DNA of 64,000 bases from an uncultured Collinsella sp. Lineage in GTDB: Bacteria; Actinomycetota; Coriobacteriia; Coriobacteriales; Coriobacteriaceae. Numbering within the stretch: position 1 is the first letter of the stretch; every line of letters begins with the position of its first letter. Below the pieces are notes generated by a model. That model worked only from the letters and a program-made list of their open reading frames with translations, was not told the DNA's origin and ran no database searches. The stretch is from positions 62,001 to 126,000 of the forward strand of contig CAKUON010000008.1 in assembly GCA_934668875.1 (NCBI GenBank). The letters are read 5' to 3'. The translations under genes were made by a program, and so were the position numbers. This document shows, piece by piece, positions 34,200 through 41,783 of this stretch.

Positions 34200-36917
34200 A
34201 TGGACACCGTCAGCAATTACACCGAAACGCTCGAAAAGACCGTCCGTGACCTTCTCGAGCGTCAGGATGATCTGATTAGGACGGCCTTTACCGACCAGCT
34301 CACCGGACTTGGCAACCGCGGCGGCTTTACCCGTTCCCTAGAGGAAATCTGGGAGCAGGAACTGCCCGTGACCATGGCGTTTATCGACATCGATAACCTT
34401 AAGCACTGCAACGACGTCTTCGGGCATGACAAGGGCAACCGCTATATCTTGCAGGTAAGCCTCTATCTCAAGCTGTATATGAAGGTGGACGAGGCGGCGT
34501 TTCGCATAGGCGGCGACGAGTTTGCCATCCTGTCTACGATTGCGACCGAGGACGACCTCGCCGAGCGCCTGGAACACTGCCGAACGGTCCTACTCAAAAA
34601 CAACGATTCCGAGATGCCTCACTCGTTTAGCTACGGAGTGTCGCACGCCGACCCCGCCCTGGGTGAAGTCTCCAATCGCATGACACTCGATGCCGACCAT
34701 CGCATGTACGACTACAAGCTACGCCATGCCATGCATCTTGATCGACGCAATATCGCGCAAGTCCACACCGACGACTTCGAAATAAGCGATCGCGTTTTTG
34801 ACGCCTTTTCGATGCTCAACGAAGGCCGTTATTGCTTTATCGAGAACTTGGACAAACATCGCACCCTTTGGTCACAAGGTGCCCTGCGCGATCTCGGTCT
34901 TCCTTCTGAGCATGTAGACAACTGCCACGATTACTGGAAAACGCGCGTCCACCCCGATGACCTTGAGGCCTACATCAACGACATCGACCAAATCTATAAT
35001 GGCTCCAAACACCGCCGCGTCATGCAGTACCGCATGCGCAATGCCGCGGGCGACTACGTCCTCTGCCGCGCTCGCGGGTTTCGCATCGACGGTGACGGAA
35101 ATACCCCCTCGCTCTATGTCGGCGAACTTGTTAACCACTCACTCGCCGAGACCGTCGACGCCGCCACGGGCCTCGGAACGCAGCGTATGCTGATCAACGC
35201 TATCGATGCCTGCCGTCGCGACCGTTGCGAGACGGGGCTTATAGCGGTCCGCGTTTGTGGCACGGCAAAGTTCAACGAGCTCTACGGGGCCGAGGCTGTC
35301 GACAACATGCTCGCCGAATACGCAGGTCGCATGTTATCGATCACCCGCGGCAGAAGTCGCGTCTTCCGCTCGCGAAACGCCCAATTCGTCGTGCTCAGCA
35401 ACGATCTGGACCACGAGGCATTCGAGCAACTGACCCATCATCTTAAAGAGGCCGTTTTCGCTCCTGTTCGAATCGCGAACGACACCATTACCCCCGTCTG
35501 TCTTGTCGTCCCGGCCTTTTACGAGCGCTTAATCAATCAAGCGACCGCTGTTTTAGGCGAACTCGACCGTCGTCTTCGCGCCGCCGGCGGGCTTGCCCCC
35601 AACGACAGCCTCCCCATACCCGAGATTGAGCGTAAAAGCGCCGTCGCCGAACGCATCGATACGCTCACGGGCCTCTATCGACCCAGCGAGTTTATGCGGC
35701 GTGCCAACGCATTTCTGAGGACAGGGCGCGACGGCGCTTGGTGTATCGCCACCGTCGACATGGGTCATATGCGACTGTTTAACGAATGGCACGGACAGGC
35801 CGAGGGCGACCGCGTGCTCGCCGATGTGGGCACGGTCCTCAAAGACATCGAGAATGCCGAGATGGGCGTCGCAGGATACTGGGGCCAAGACGACTTTTGC
35901 ATTCTCATCCCCTTTGAGCACGACACCGTCCATCAAATCTATAACCGCGTTCGCGCCGCCGTGGCCAAGCATGATGACGGCGTGGGTTTCTGGCCGTCCA
36001 TGGGCGTTTGCCCCATCGACCCCAACGAGGAAATCACCATCGACGCGCAGGCCAAGGCCATGTTTACCAATCGGCGCGCAAAAAACGACTTTAAGGAGCG
36101 CGTCGCCATTTTCCGCCCCGAGGAGTACGAGCGCGAAACCGCGTTCCACCGCACGCTGACCGAATTCCAGTATGCGTTCTCAAACGGCCGCATTACCTAC
36201 TACCTGCAGCCCCAGGTCGACATGGAAACTGGCGAGATCGTTGGCGCCGAGGCGCTCACGCGCTGGATTGGCAAGGACGGTTCCCTCATTTCGCCTGTAA
36301 CGTTTATCCCCGCACTCGAGGAAAGCGGCTTTGTAGTGACGCTCGACAAGTACATTTGGCAGGGCGTCGCCTCGTGGCTGCGCGAGCGCATCGACCGGGG
36401 GCTTCGCGTGGTTCCGATCTCGCTCAATGTGTCGCGCGTGGATATCCTTGCCTGCGACGTTGCCGAACATATGGGAGCACTTGCCGCCCAATACAACCTA
36501 CCGCCCGAACTCATGCGCATCGAGATCACCGAGACAGCCTATACGGGAGAATCCGAGGCCGTGGATAAACTGACTGCCGACCTGCACACCCGCGGCTTCT
36601 CAACCTATATGGACGACTTTGGCACCGGCCAGTCCACGCTCGCGATGCTCAAGAACGTCAACGTCGACGTTATCAAGCTCGACCGCACGTTTGTTCCCGC
36701 CGACGGAGATCAAGGCCGCAGCGCGCAAATCATTACATCAATGCTCGATATGGCGCAGTCGCTCCATCTGCCCGTTGTGGTCGAAGGCGTCGAGACAAAT
36801 GAGCAGGCGAACATGCTACGACAGATGGGCGCCCGCTACGCTCAGGGCTTCCTCTACTACCGCCCCATGCCGGCGAATGATTTTGAGGCATTGCTCGATG
36901 GTGGCAATAACAACTGA
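34200..36917 (+). CDS. GGDEF-PAS-like-GGDEF-GGDEF-EAL cyclic-di-GMP protein
   Basis: 905 residues. An intact GGDEF domain (RIGGDEF, 102-108) is followed by a PAS-like segment, a degenerate GGDEF (RSRNAQFVV instead of the motif), a third with GQDDF in place of GGDEF (about 560), and a C-terminal EAL domain with EALTRW (about 682), NVSR, EITET, DDFGTG (about 804) and KLDRTF. EAL motifs look intact, so hydrolysis of c-di-GMP is likely; synthesis is possible from domain 1. No membrane helices are evident, so it is cytoplasmic. The start at 34200 has only weak ribosome-site support. A shorter paralogue follows. Confidence 0.88.
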   Translation: MDTVSNYTETLEKTVRDLLERQDDLIRTAFTDQLTGLGNRGGFTRSLEEIWEQELPVTMAFIDIDNLKHCNDVFGHDKGNRYILQVSLYLKLYMKVDEAAFRIGGDEFAILSTIATEDDLAERLEHCRTVLLKNNDSEMPHSFSYGVSHADPALGEVSNRMTLDADHRMYDYKLRHAMHLDRRNIAQVHTDDFEISDRVFDAFSMLNEGRYCFIENLDKHRTLWSQGALRDLGLPSEHVDNCHDYWKTRVHPDDLEAYINDIDQIYNGSKHRRVMQYRMRNAAGDYVLCRARGFRIDGDGNTPSLYVGELVNHSLAETVDAATGLGTQRMLINAIDACRRDRCETGLIAVRVCGTAKFNELYGAEAVDNMLAEYAGRMLSITRGRSRVFRSRNAQFVVLSNDLDHEAFEQLTHHLKEAVFAPVRIANDTITPVCLVVPAFYERLINQATAVLGELDRRLRAAGGLAPNDSLPIPEIERKSAVAERIDTLTGLYRPSEFMRRANAFLRTGRDGAWCIATVDMGHMRLFNEWHGQAEGDRVLADVGTVLKDIENAEMGVAGYWGQDDFCILIPFEHDTVHQIYNRVRAAVAKHDDGVGFWPSMGVCPIDPNEEITIDAQAKAMFTNRRAKNDFKERVAIFRPEEYERETAFHRTLTEFQYAFSNGRITYYLQPQVDMETGEIVGAEALTRWIGKDGSLISPVTFIPALEESGFVVTLDKYIWQGVASWLRERIDRGLRVVPISLNVSRVDILACDVAEHMGALAAQYNLPPELMRIEITETAYTGESEAVDKLTADLHTRGFSTYMDDFGTGQSTLAMLKNVNVDVIKLDRTFVPADGDQGRSAQIITSMLDMAQSLHLPVVVEGVETNEQANMLRQMGARYAQGFLYYRPMPANDFEALLDGGNNN

Positions 36918-36975
36918 TACGCTCGCGCGCAAAACGCCACCGTCGAAGGGAGCATTTGTCTCCATTAGCTAACTT

Positions 36976-37006
36976 ATATCCCCAATTCAAACCGAATTGG
37001 GGATAT
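36976..37006. terminator. Stem-loop between the two GGDEF genes
   Basis: ATATCCCCAATTC and GAATTGGGGATAT are perfect 13-bp arms with a 5-base loop, directly before the ribosome site of the second gene. It lacks a T-run and may instead affect mRNA stability. Confidence 0.45.
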
Positions 37007-37044
37007 GATACAAACCGTTGTTCTGCCCAAGGAGGTTATTCATC

Positions 37045-38574
37045 ATGAACGAGTCATACCGCTTGGGCGAGCAATCGATTATTGCCTATCTTCAGCGACT
37101 TGCGAATGGTGTCTCGACCGCCGAACTCGATGTTTCCGCGCTGCCTGCTGAGCTACGCGCCGTTGGTGAGCAACTGCAAAAGACGCATGCCATCCTGCAA
37201 CAAGAGCGCCAGCTGCTTGAGTGCAACGCCTATATCGATCCGCTCACCAACTTGGGCAACCGCGGCGGACTCGACCGTCACGTCGAGCAGCTCTGGCGCA
37301 AAGGCGACCCCTTCACCTGCGCCTATATTGACATCGACCATCTCAAGCATTGCAATGATAAGTTTGGCCACGCCGAAGGCAATCGCTATATTCTGAGCAT
37401 CTGCCGTACGCTCTCCGAAACCATAGAACACGATGAGATGCTGTTCCGTATCGGTGGAGACGAGTTTGTACTCGTGTCCCCCACGGCAAGCGAAGCTGAG
37501 CTCGAGCAGCGTATGGAACAGGCCCGTGCCGATCTAATCGAAGCAACCTCCGGCGGCAAAGCGCCCATGATCGCTAGCTTTAGCTTTGGCTGCTCGCGCG
37601 TCGACCCGCTTGCCGGCGACACGCGTCGCCAGATGACGATGGATGCCGACCGCAAGATGTATCGTTATAAGCTTATGCATCGTGTGCAGCAGCCGAAAGA
37701 CAATGGCGCGCCGCAACACCCAATTGCCGAGCAGCTTCCGTGCAACGACCGGGTGTTCCAAGCGATCTCCATGAGCTCCGAGACGCGCTATCCGTTCATC
37801 ATCAATCTCGATACGGGCGAATCGCAATGGTCGGTTAATGCCGTACGCGATTTTGACTTGCCCTCCCAGCATCCCTACAACTCACTCGACTTGTGGCTTG
37901 CCCGCGTTCACCCCGAGGACCGCGACAACGTACGCGCCGAGCTCGATATGGTGATAAACGGTACGTGGCACTTCCACTACATGCAGTATCGCGTGATGGA
38001 TGCCACCGAAGCATACGTGCTTTGCGACTGCACGGGCTACCGCTTGGACGGCACCGATACCGAGCCCAACATGTACGTGGGCATGATTATCAACCGCAGC
38101 TTGGCAGATACGACCGATTCCGTGACCGGCACGGGCGACATCCACGCCCTGGTCAACGCCATTGGCGAAATGCGTCGCGTCGCGCGCAAGGCGGGCTTGG
38201 TCGCCATTAAAATCGACGATATCGCTCAGGTCAATGCCCGCTTTGGATTCGATGCAGGCGACCGCGTGCTCGCCGAAAGCGCCGCCTGCCTCATGGATTG
38301 TTCGCGCGGCAAGGGCCGCCTGTTCCGCTCAACAGGACCGACATTCGTGGCGCTTTTCGACGACCTTGATCCCGAAGAGACCAACGCGATTGCAGAGGAG
38401 ATCGAGCGGTTCCTGGGTTCGCCTGTGCTCATCGGATCACTTGAATACCAGCCGCCCATTCGCGTGGCTACGCTTCATCTGGACGCCGTCGACCGACAGC
38501 CCGTTTCCATTTTGAATGAACTCAAAGCGCTGCTTAAAGAGGCGCCGCAAGTACCGGGCACCAAGCTGGACTAG
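37045..38574 (+). CDS. GGDEF-PAS-like-degenerate-GGDEF protein (paralogue of preceding gene)
   Basis: 509 residues, aligned over its full length with the N-terminal half of the preceding protein (LGNRGG, IDIDHLKHCND and RIGGDEF at 135-141, PAS-like segment ending in a LVNHSLA/IINRSLA match). The second GGDEF domain has lost the motif (RSTGPTFVAL). There is no EAL domain. It is probably a diguanylate cyclase, with the PAS-like domain sensing an unknown signal. AAGGAGG precedes the ATG. The pair appears to be a tandem duplication with loss of the C-terminal half in this copy. Confidence 0.87.
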   Translation: MNESYRLGEQSIIAYLQRLANGVSTAELDVSALPAELRAVGEQLQKTHAILQQERQLLECNAYIDPLTNLGNRGGLDRHVEQLWRKGDPFTCAYIDIDHLKHCNDKFGHAEGNRYILSICRTLSETIEHDEMLFRIGGDEFVLVSPTASEAELEQRMEQARADLIEATSGGKAPMIASFSFGCSRVDPLAGDTRRQMTMDADRKMYRYKLMHRVQQPKDNGAPQHPIAEQLPCNDRVFQAISMSSETRYPFIINLDTGESQWSVNAVRDFDLPSQHPYNSLDLWLARVHPEDRDNVRAELDMVINGTWHFHYMQYRVMDATEAYVLCDCTGYRLDGTDTEPNMYVGMIINRSLADTTDSVTGTGDIHALVNAIGEMRRVARKAGLVAIKIDDIAQVNARFGFDAGDRVLAESAACLMDCSRGKGRLFRSTGPTFVALFDDLDPEETNAIAEEIERFLGSPVLIGSLEYQPPIRVATLHLDAVDRQPVSILNELKALLKEAPQVPGTKLD

Positions 38575-38580
38575 CACCAC

Positions 38581-38621
38581 GGGGCGCGATGTGAAACACA
38601 AACCGTTTCGCACCGCGCCCC
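38581..38621. terminator. Stem-loop after GGDEF gene 2
   Basis: GGGGCGCG and CGCGCCCC with additional inner pairing GAAAC/GTTTC form an imperfect stem just after the gene. Confidence 0.4.
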
Positions 38622-38685
38622 ACGCCATCTGCCCTCTCGTGCGATAATCCTCCGCAGAAGTCACCAAAAGCAGAGGGAGTTTGTG

Positions 38686-39309
38686 ATGAAGGTTCTTTTA
38701 GTCAATGGCAGCCCCAAGGCAAACGGCAACACCGCCCGCGCACTCGCCGAGGTCGCCGAGCAACTCAACGCCGAGGGCATTGATACCGAGGTGTTTCAGC
38801 TGGGCGCCAAGCCCATCCGCGATTGCATCGGTTGCGGCCAGTGCGGCAAGCTTGGCGGTCGATGCACCTTTGATGACGACGTGGTGAACGAGCTCATTGC
38901 CGCCGCCGAGCAGGCCGACGGCTTTGTCTTTGGCTCCCCCGTCTACTACGCACACCCCAGCGGCCGCATCCTCTCGGCCCTCGACCGCGCGTTTTATGCT
39001 GGCAGCAAGGCCTTTGCGCACAAGCCGGGCGCCGCTGTCGCCGTTGCCCGCCGCGGCGGCACGTCGACCACGTTCGATGTACTCAACAAGTACTTCACCA
39101 TCAACCAGATGCCCGTGGTCGCCTCCACGTACTGGAACAACGTCTTTGGCGCCATGCCGGGCGAGGCTGCCCAGGACGCCGAGGGCCTTGCTACCATGCG
39201 AAACATCGGTAAAAACATGGCATGGCTCCTGCGTTGCATCGAGGCAGGACAGGCCACCGGCATCGAAGCCCCCGAAGCCGATCGCGCCCGCACCAACTTC
39301 ATTCGATAA
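38686..39309 (+). CDS. NAD(P)H-dependent FMN reductase / iron-sulfur flavoprotein-like
   Basis: 207 residues, flavodoxin-like fold. The FMN phosphate loop is NGSPKANGNTA near the N-terminus, and the cysteine cluster CIGCGQCGKLGGRC around residues 46-60 resembles iron-sulfur flavoproteins. GSPVYYAHPSG is the second FMN-contacting region. It should transfer electrons from NAD(P)H to a quinone or metal. GAGGGAG lies before the ATG. Its partner is unknown. Confidence 0.85.
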   Translation: MKVLLVNGSPKANGNTARALAEVAEQLNAEGIDTEVFQLGAKPIRDCIGCGQCGKLGGRCTFDDDVVNELIAAAEQADGFVFGSPVYYAHPSGRILSALDRAFYAGSKAFAHKPGAAVAVARRGGTSTTFDVLNKYFTINQMPVVASTYWNNVFGAMPGEAAQDAEGLATMRNIGKNMAWLLRCIEAGQATGIEAPEADRARTNFIR

Positions 39310-39312
39310 GTC

Positions 39313-39486
39313 CAGCGGTGGTCACCTCGAAGTTCTATCAATGTCAGCGAAAAGCCAGCTGATGAGGCAAGGTGCCTTGAAAGAGGAGGGCGCTGGGCTT
39401 TTGCCCGCGCCCGACGATTGAAAGGCAGATTGCCCATCAGATGGCTTTGCAGCGTCGAGGTGACCGCCGTTCGTTAGAACGGCGGA
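39313..39486 (+). ncRNA. Candidate structured leader, rod-like with competing hairpin
   Basis: A nested set of stems folds the interval: outer 15 bp (39316-39330 with 39455-39469, one G-U), AAAGCCA (39351-39357) with 39442-39448, TGATG with CATCA, GGCAA with TTGCC, TGCCTT with AAGGCA, and GGGCGC with GCGCCC at the tip. The 3' part of the outer stem overlaps an alternative hairpin, CCGCCGTT/AACGGCGG (39464-39471 with 39478-39485), that would cover the ribosome-site region of the next gene. This suggests a switch, but the same shape could be a mobile palindrome. Confidence 0.45.
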
Positions 39487-39494
39487 ACATAGAT

Positions 39495-39836
39495 ATGAAC
39501 GTGCAAATTTTTGGCACCAAGAAGTCCTTCGACACCAAGAAGGCGCAGCGTTATTTTAAGGAGCGCCGCATTAAGGTGCAGTTTATTGACCTTAAGGAAA
39601 AGGAGATGAGCAAAGGCGAGCTCACGAGCGTGATGCAGGCGGTTGGCGGCATCGACAAGCTGCTCAATCCCAAGGCCAAGGACGAGGAGACGCTCGCGCT
39701 CATCCAGCACCTCACCCCTAGCCAGCGCTTCGGCAAGTTGCTCGAGAACCAGCAGGTTCTAGCCGAGCCCATCGTGCGCAACGGCAAAAAGGCTACCGTC
39801 GGTTATTGCCCCGATGTATGGGGAGCCTGGGAGTAG
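39495..39836 (+). CDS. ArsC/Spx-like protein lacking the usual cysteine
   Basis: 113 residues, thioredoxin-like fold of the ArsC/YffB family. Family members begin with a Gxxx-C-DTxKKA motif; here it reads FGTKKSFDTKKAQ, so the redox Cys is Ser. The C-terminal half with LTPSQRFGKLLE and RNGKKATVGY is typical. It is probably not an arsenate reductase; a regulatory role like Spx is possible but unproven. The ATG at 39495 has only a GGCGGA-type ribosome site in the hairpin described upstream. Confidence 0.8.
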   Translation: MNVQIFGTKKSFDTKKAQRYFKERRIKVQFIDLKEKEMSKGELTSVMQAVGGIDKLLNPKAKDEETLALIQHLTPSQRFGKLLENQQVLAEPIVRNGKKATVGYCPDVWGAWE

Positions 39837-39922
39837 CCTGTGTTATTTGCCGGCGCGTGGGTATAAGAGCAGGCGTTTGGCATAAGATTCAACTGTAAGC
39901 CATGTCTAACAAAGGAGGGCAC

Positions 39923-41053
39923 ATGCCCAACAAACCCGTGAAGATTATCATGCTTACCGGATACCTCGGTGCCGGCAAGACCACGCTGCTCAACCACATC
40001 CTCGCTAACGACGGCGGCATCCGCGCCGCCGTGATCGTCAACGATATCGGCGAGATCAACGTTGACGCCAGCCTCATCGCCGACGGCGGCCTTTCCGAGA
40101 CCGACGACCTCATCCCGCTCACCAACGGCTGCATCTGCTGCACGCTTTCGGATGACCTTGCCAACCAGCTGCAGGGCATCGCCGATTCGGGCAACTTCGA
40201 TTACATCATCATCGAGGCCTCGGGTATTTGCGAGCCCATCCCCATCGCCTACACCATCTCGAGCTTCTGCGACGAGGCCAAGGTGGGCGGCGAGCCCAAG
40301 CTTGCGCTCGACAACATCGTGGCTGTGGTCGACTGCGCCCGCATGTACGACGAGTTCAACGGCGGCCGCGACCTGCTGGCAGAGGATATCGACGAGGACG
40401 ACATCGAAAGCCTGCTCATCCAGCAGATCGAGTTCTGCTCCACGCTGATCCTCAACAAGACCGATACCGTGACGCCTGAGCAGATCGCCGAGCTCAAGGC
40501 CATCGTGCGCAGCCTGCAGAAGGACGCCGTGATCGTCGAGGCCCAAAACGGCGAGGTCCCCATGGAGGAACTGCTCGATACCGACCGCTTCGACTTTATG
40601 CGCGCCTACAACTCCGCCGCCTGGATCGAGGCCATGGAGCACCCCGAGGAGCACGACGACCCCGAGGTGCTCGAATACGACATCGAGACCTTTGTGTACT
40701 CGCGCCGCAAGCCGTTTGACCTGCAGAAGTTCACCGATTTTGTTGAGCAAGAGTGGCCCGACGAGGTCATCCGCGTCAAGGGCCCGCTGTGGCAGGCCAG
40801 CAATCCGGACATGTGCTACATGTTTGAGCAGGCCGGCCACCAGATGCGCCTGATGGAGAACGGTCTGTTCGTTGACTCCGCGCCCGAGGGCGAGAAGCAG
40901 AAGATCATCGACGAGAACCCCGAGATCATGCAGATTTGGGACGACGAGACGGGCGACCGCATGACGAGCCTGTGCATCATCGGCCGTCACATGGACAAGG
41001 ATGCGCTCATCGCCTCCCTCGATGCCTGCCTGACCGACTGGCACCGCGCCTAG
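39923..41053 (+). CDS. CobW/G3E-family GTPase (metal chaperone)
   Basis: 376 residues. The Walker A loop GYLGAGKTT is followed by NDIGEINVDA, the family's NGCICCT metal-binding CxCC motif, and NKTD for guanine specificity. G3E GTPases deliver zinc or another metal to target proteins. A C-terminal CobW domain runs from about residue 245. AAAGGAGG precedes the ATG at 39923. No metal-responsive operator is seen. Confidence 0.93.
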   Translation: MPNKPVKIIMLTGYLGAGKTTLLNHILANDGGIRAAVIVNDIGEINVDASLIADGGLSETDDLIPLTNGCICCTLSDDLANQLQGIADSGNFDYIIIEASGICEPIPIAYTISSFCDEAKVGGEPKLALDNIVAVVDCARMYDEFNGGRDLLAEDIDEDDIESLLIQQIEFCSTLILNKTDTVTPEQIAELKAIVRSLQKDAVIVEAQNGEVPMEELLDTDRFDFMRAYNSAAWIEAMEHPEEHDDPEVLEYDIETFVYSRRKPFDLQKFTDFVEQEWPDEVIRVKGPLWQASNPDMCYMFEQAGHQMRLMENGLFVDSAPEGEKQKIIDENPEIMQIWDDETGDRMTSLCIIGRHMDKDALIASLDACLTDWHRA

Positions 41054-41092
41054 GTTTATCCAAGCGGGCATTTTTCCGCCTACGTAACCGCC

Positions 41093-41133
41093 AAACCACC
41101 ACGAAGGTGCCTGTCCCCTTCGTGGTGGTTTTT
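41093..41133 (+). terminator. Terminator of the TGTCC repeat family
   Basis: Perfect 15-bp arms (41093-41107 and 41117-41131) with loop TGCCTGTCC and a T-run. The loop is identical to that at 298-334; the stem differs by a compensatory A-T to G-C change. Confidence 0.85.
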
Positions 41134-41154
41134 CGTTCTGAGCCAAGGAGATTC

Positions 41155-41754
41155 ATGTTCAACATTGTGCTGTATGCGCCCGAGATTCCGGCCAATACGG
41201 GCAATATCGGCCGTACCTGCGTGGTCACCGGCGCCCGCCTACATCTGGTGGAGCCGCTGGGCTTTTCGCTCGATGACAAGACGGTACGTCGCGCCGGCCT
41301 GGGCTACTGGCAAAACTTGGACGTGACGACCTATGTCGGCTGGAAGGATTTCCTTGTGCGCAACGACCTCTCCCCTGCCGACGAGCGCCTACATCTGCTG
41401 ACCAAAAAGGCACGCCGCACCTATGCGCAAAGTACCTACCGCGACGGCGACTACTTGGTCTTTGGCAGCGAGAGCTCGGGCATTCCCGAGCCGCTGCTTG
41501 CCGCGGCGCCCGAGCGCTGCGAGCGCATCCCCATGCTGCGCGATTGCGACTCACTCGATAACGCCGAGGCTTGGGAAGCCCACGAGGAATCGCTGGGACA
41601 TACTGAGGACAGCCACGAGGCCATCCTTCAACAGGATATCTGCGGCAACTTCGTCGACCCGGACGACTACCGCATCAGCGCACTCAACCTCTCCAACAGC
41701 GCTGCTATCGTCCTCTACGAGGCCATGCGCCAAACAGGCTTTCCGGGAATGTGA
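41155..41754 (+). CDS. trmL: tRNA 2'-O-methyltransferase TrmL (SpoU family)
   Basis: 199 residues, longer than E. coli TrmL. N-terminal NIVLYAPEIPANTGNIGRTC and GSESSGIPEP, and the knot motif SALNLSNSAAIVLYEAMRQ, are typical of enzymes that methylate the ribose at position 34 of tRNA-Leu. An insert of about 40 residues (DCDSLDNAEAWEAHEESLGH onwards) lies between the second and third motifs. AAGGAG precedes the ATG. The TGA stop lies inside the next repeat. Confidence 0.9.
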   Translation: MFNIVLYAPEIPANTGNIGRTCVVTGARLHLVEPLGFSLDDKTVRRAGLGYWQNLDVTTYVGWKDFLVRNDLSPADERLHLLTKKARRTYAQSTYRDGDYLVFGSESSGIPEPLLAAAPERCERIPMLRDCDSLDNAEAWEAHEESLGHTEDSHEAILQQDICGNFVDPDDYRISALNLSNSAAIVLYEAMRQTGFPGM

Positions 41755-41780
41755 CCAAGGAACTGTCCCTTTGTCACATT
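41748..41780. repeat. TGTCCC-family palindrome at the trmL stop
   Basis: AATGTGAC and GTCACATT with AAGG/CCTT inside surround AACTGTCC. The stop codon of trmL (41752-41754) is in the left arm. It lies between convergent genes. Confidence 0.75.
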
Positions 41781-41783
41781 CGG

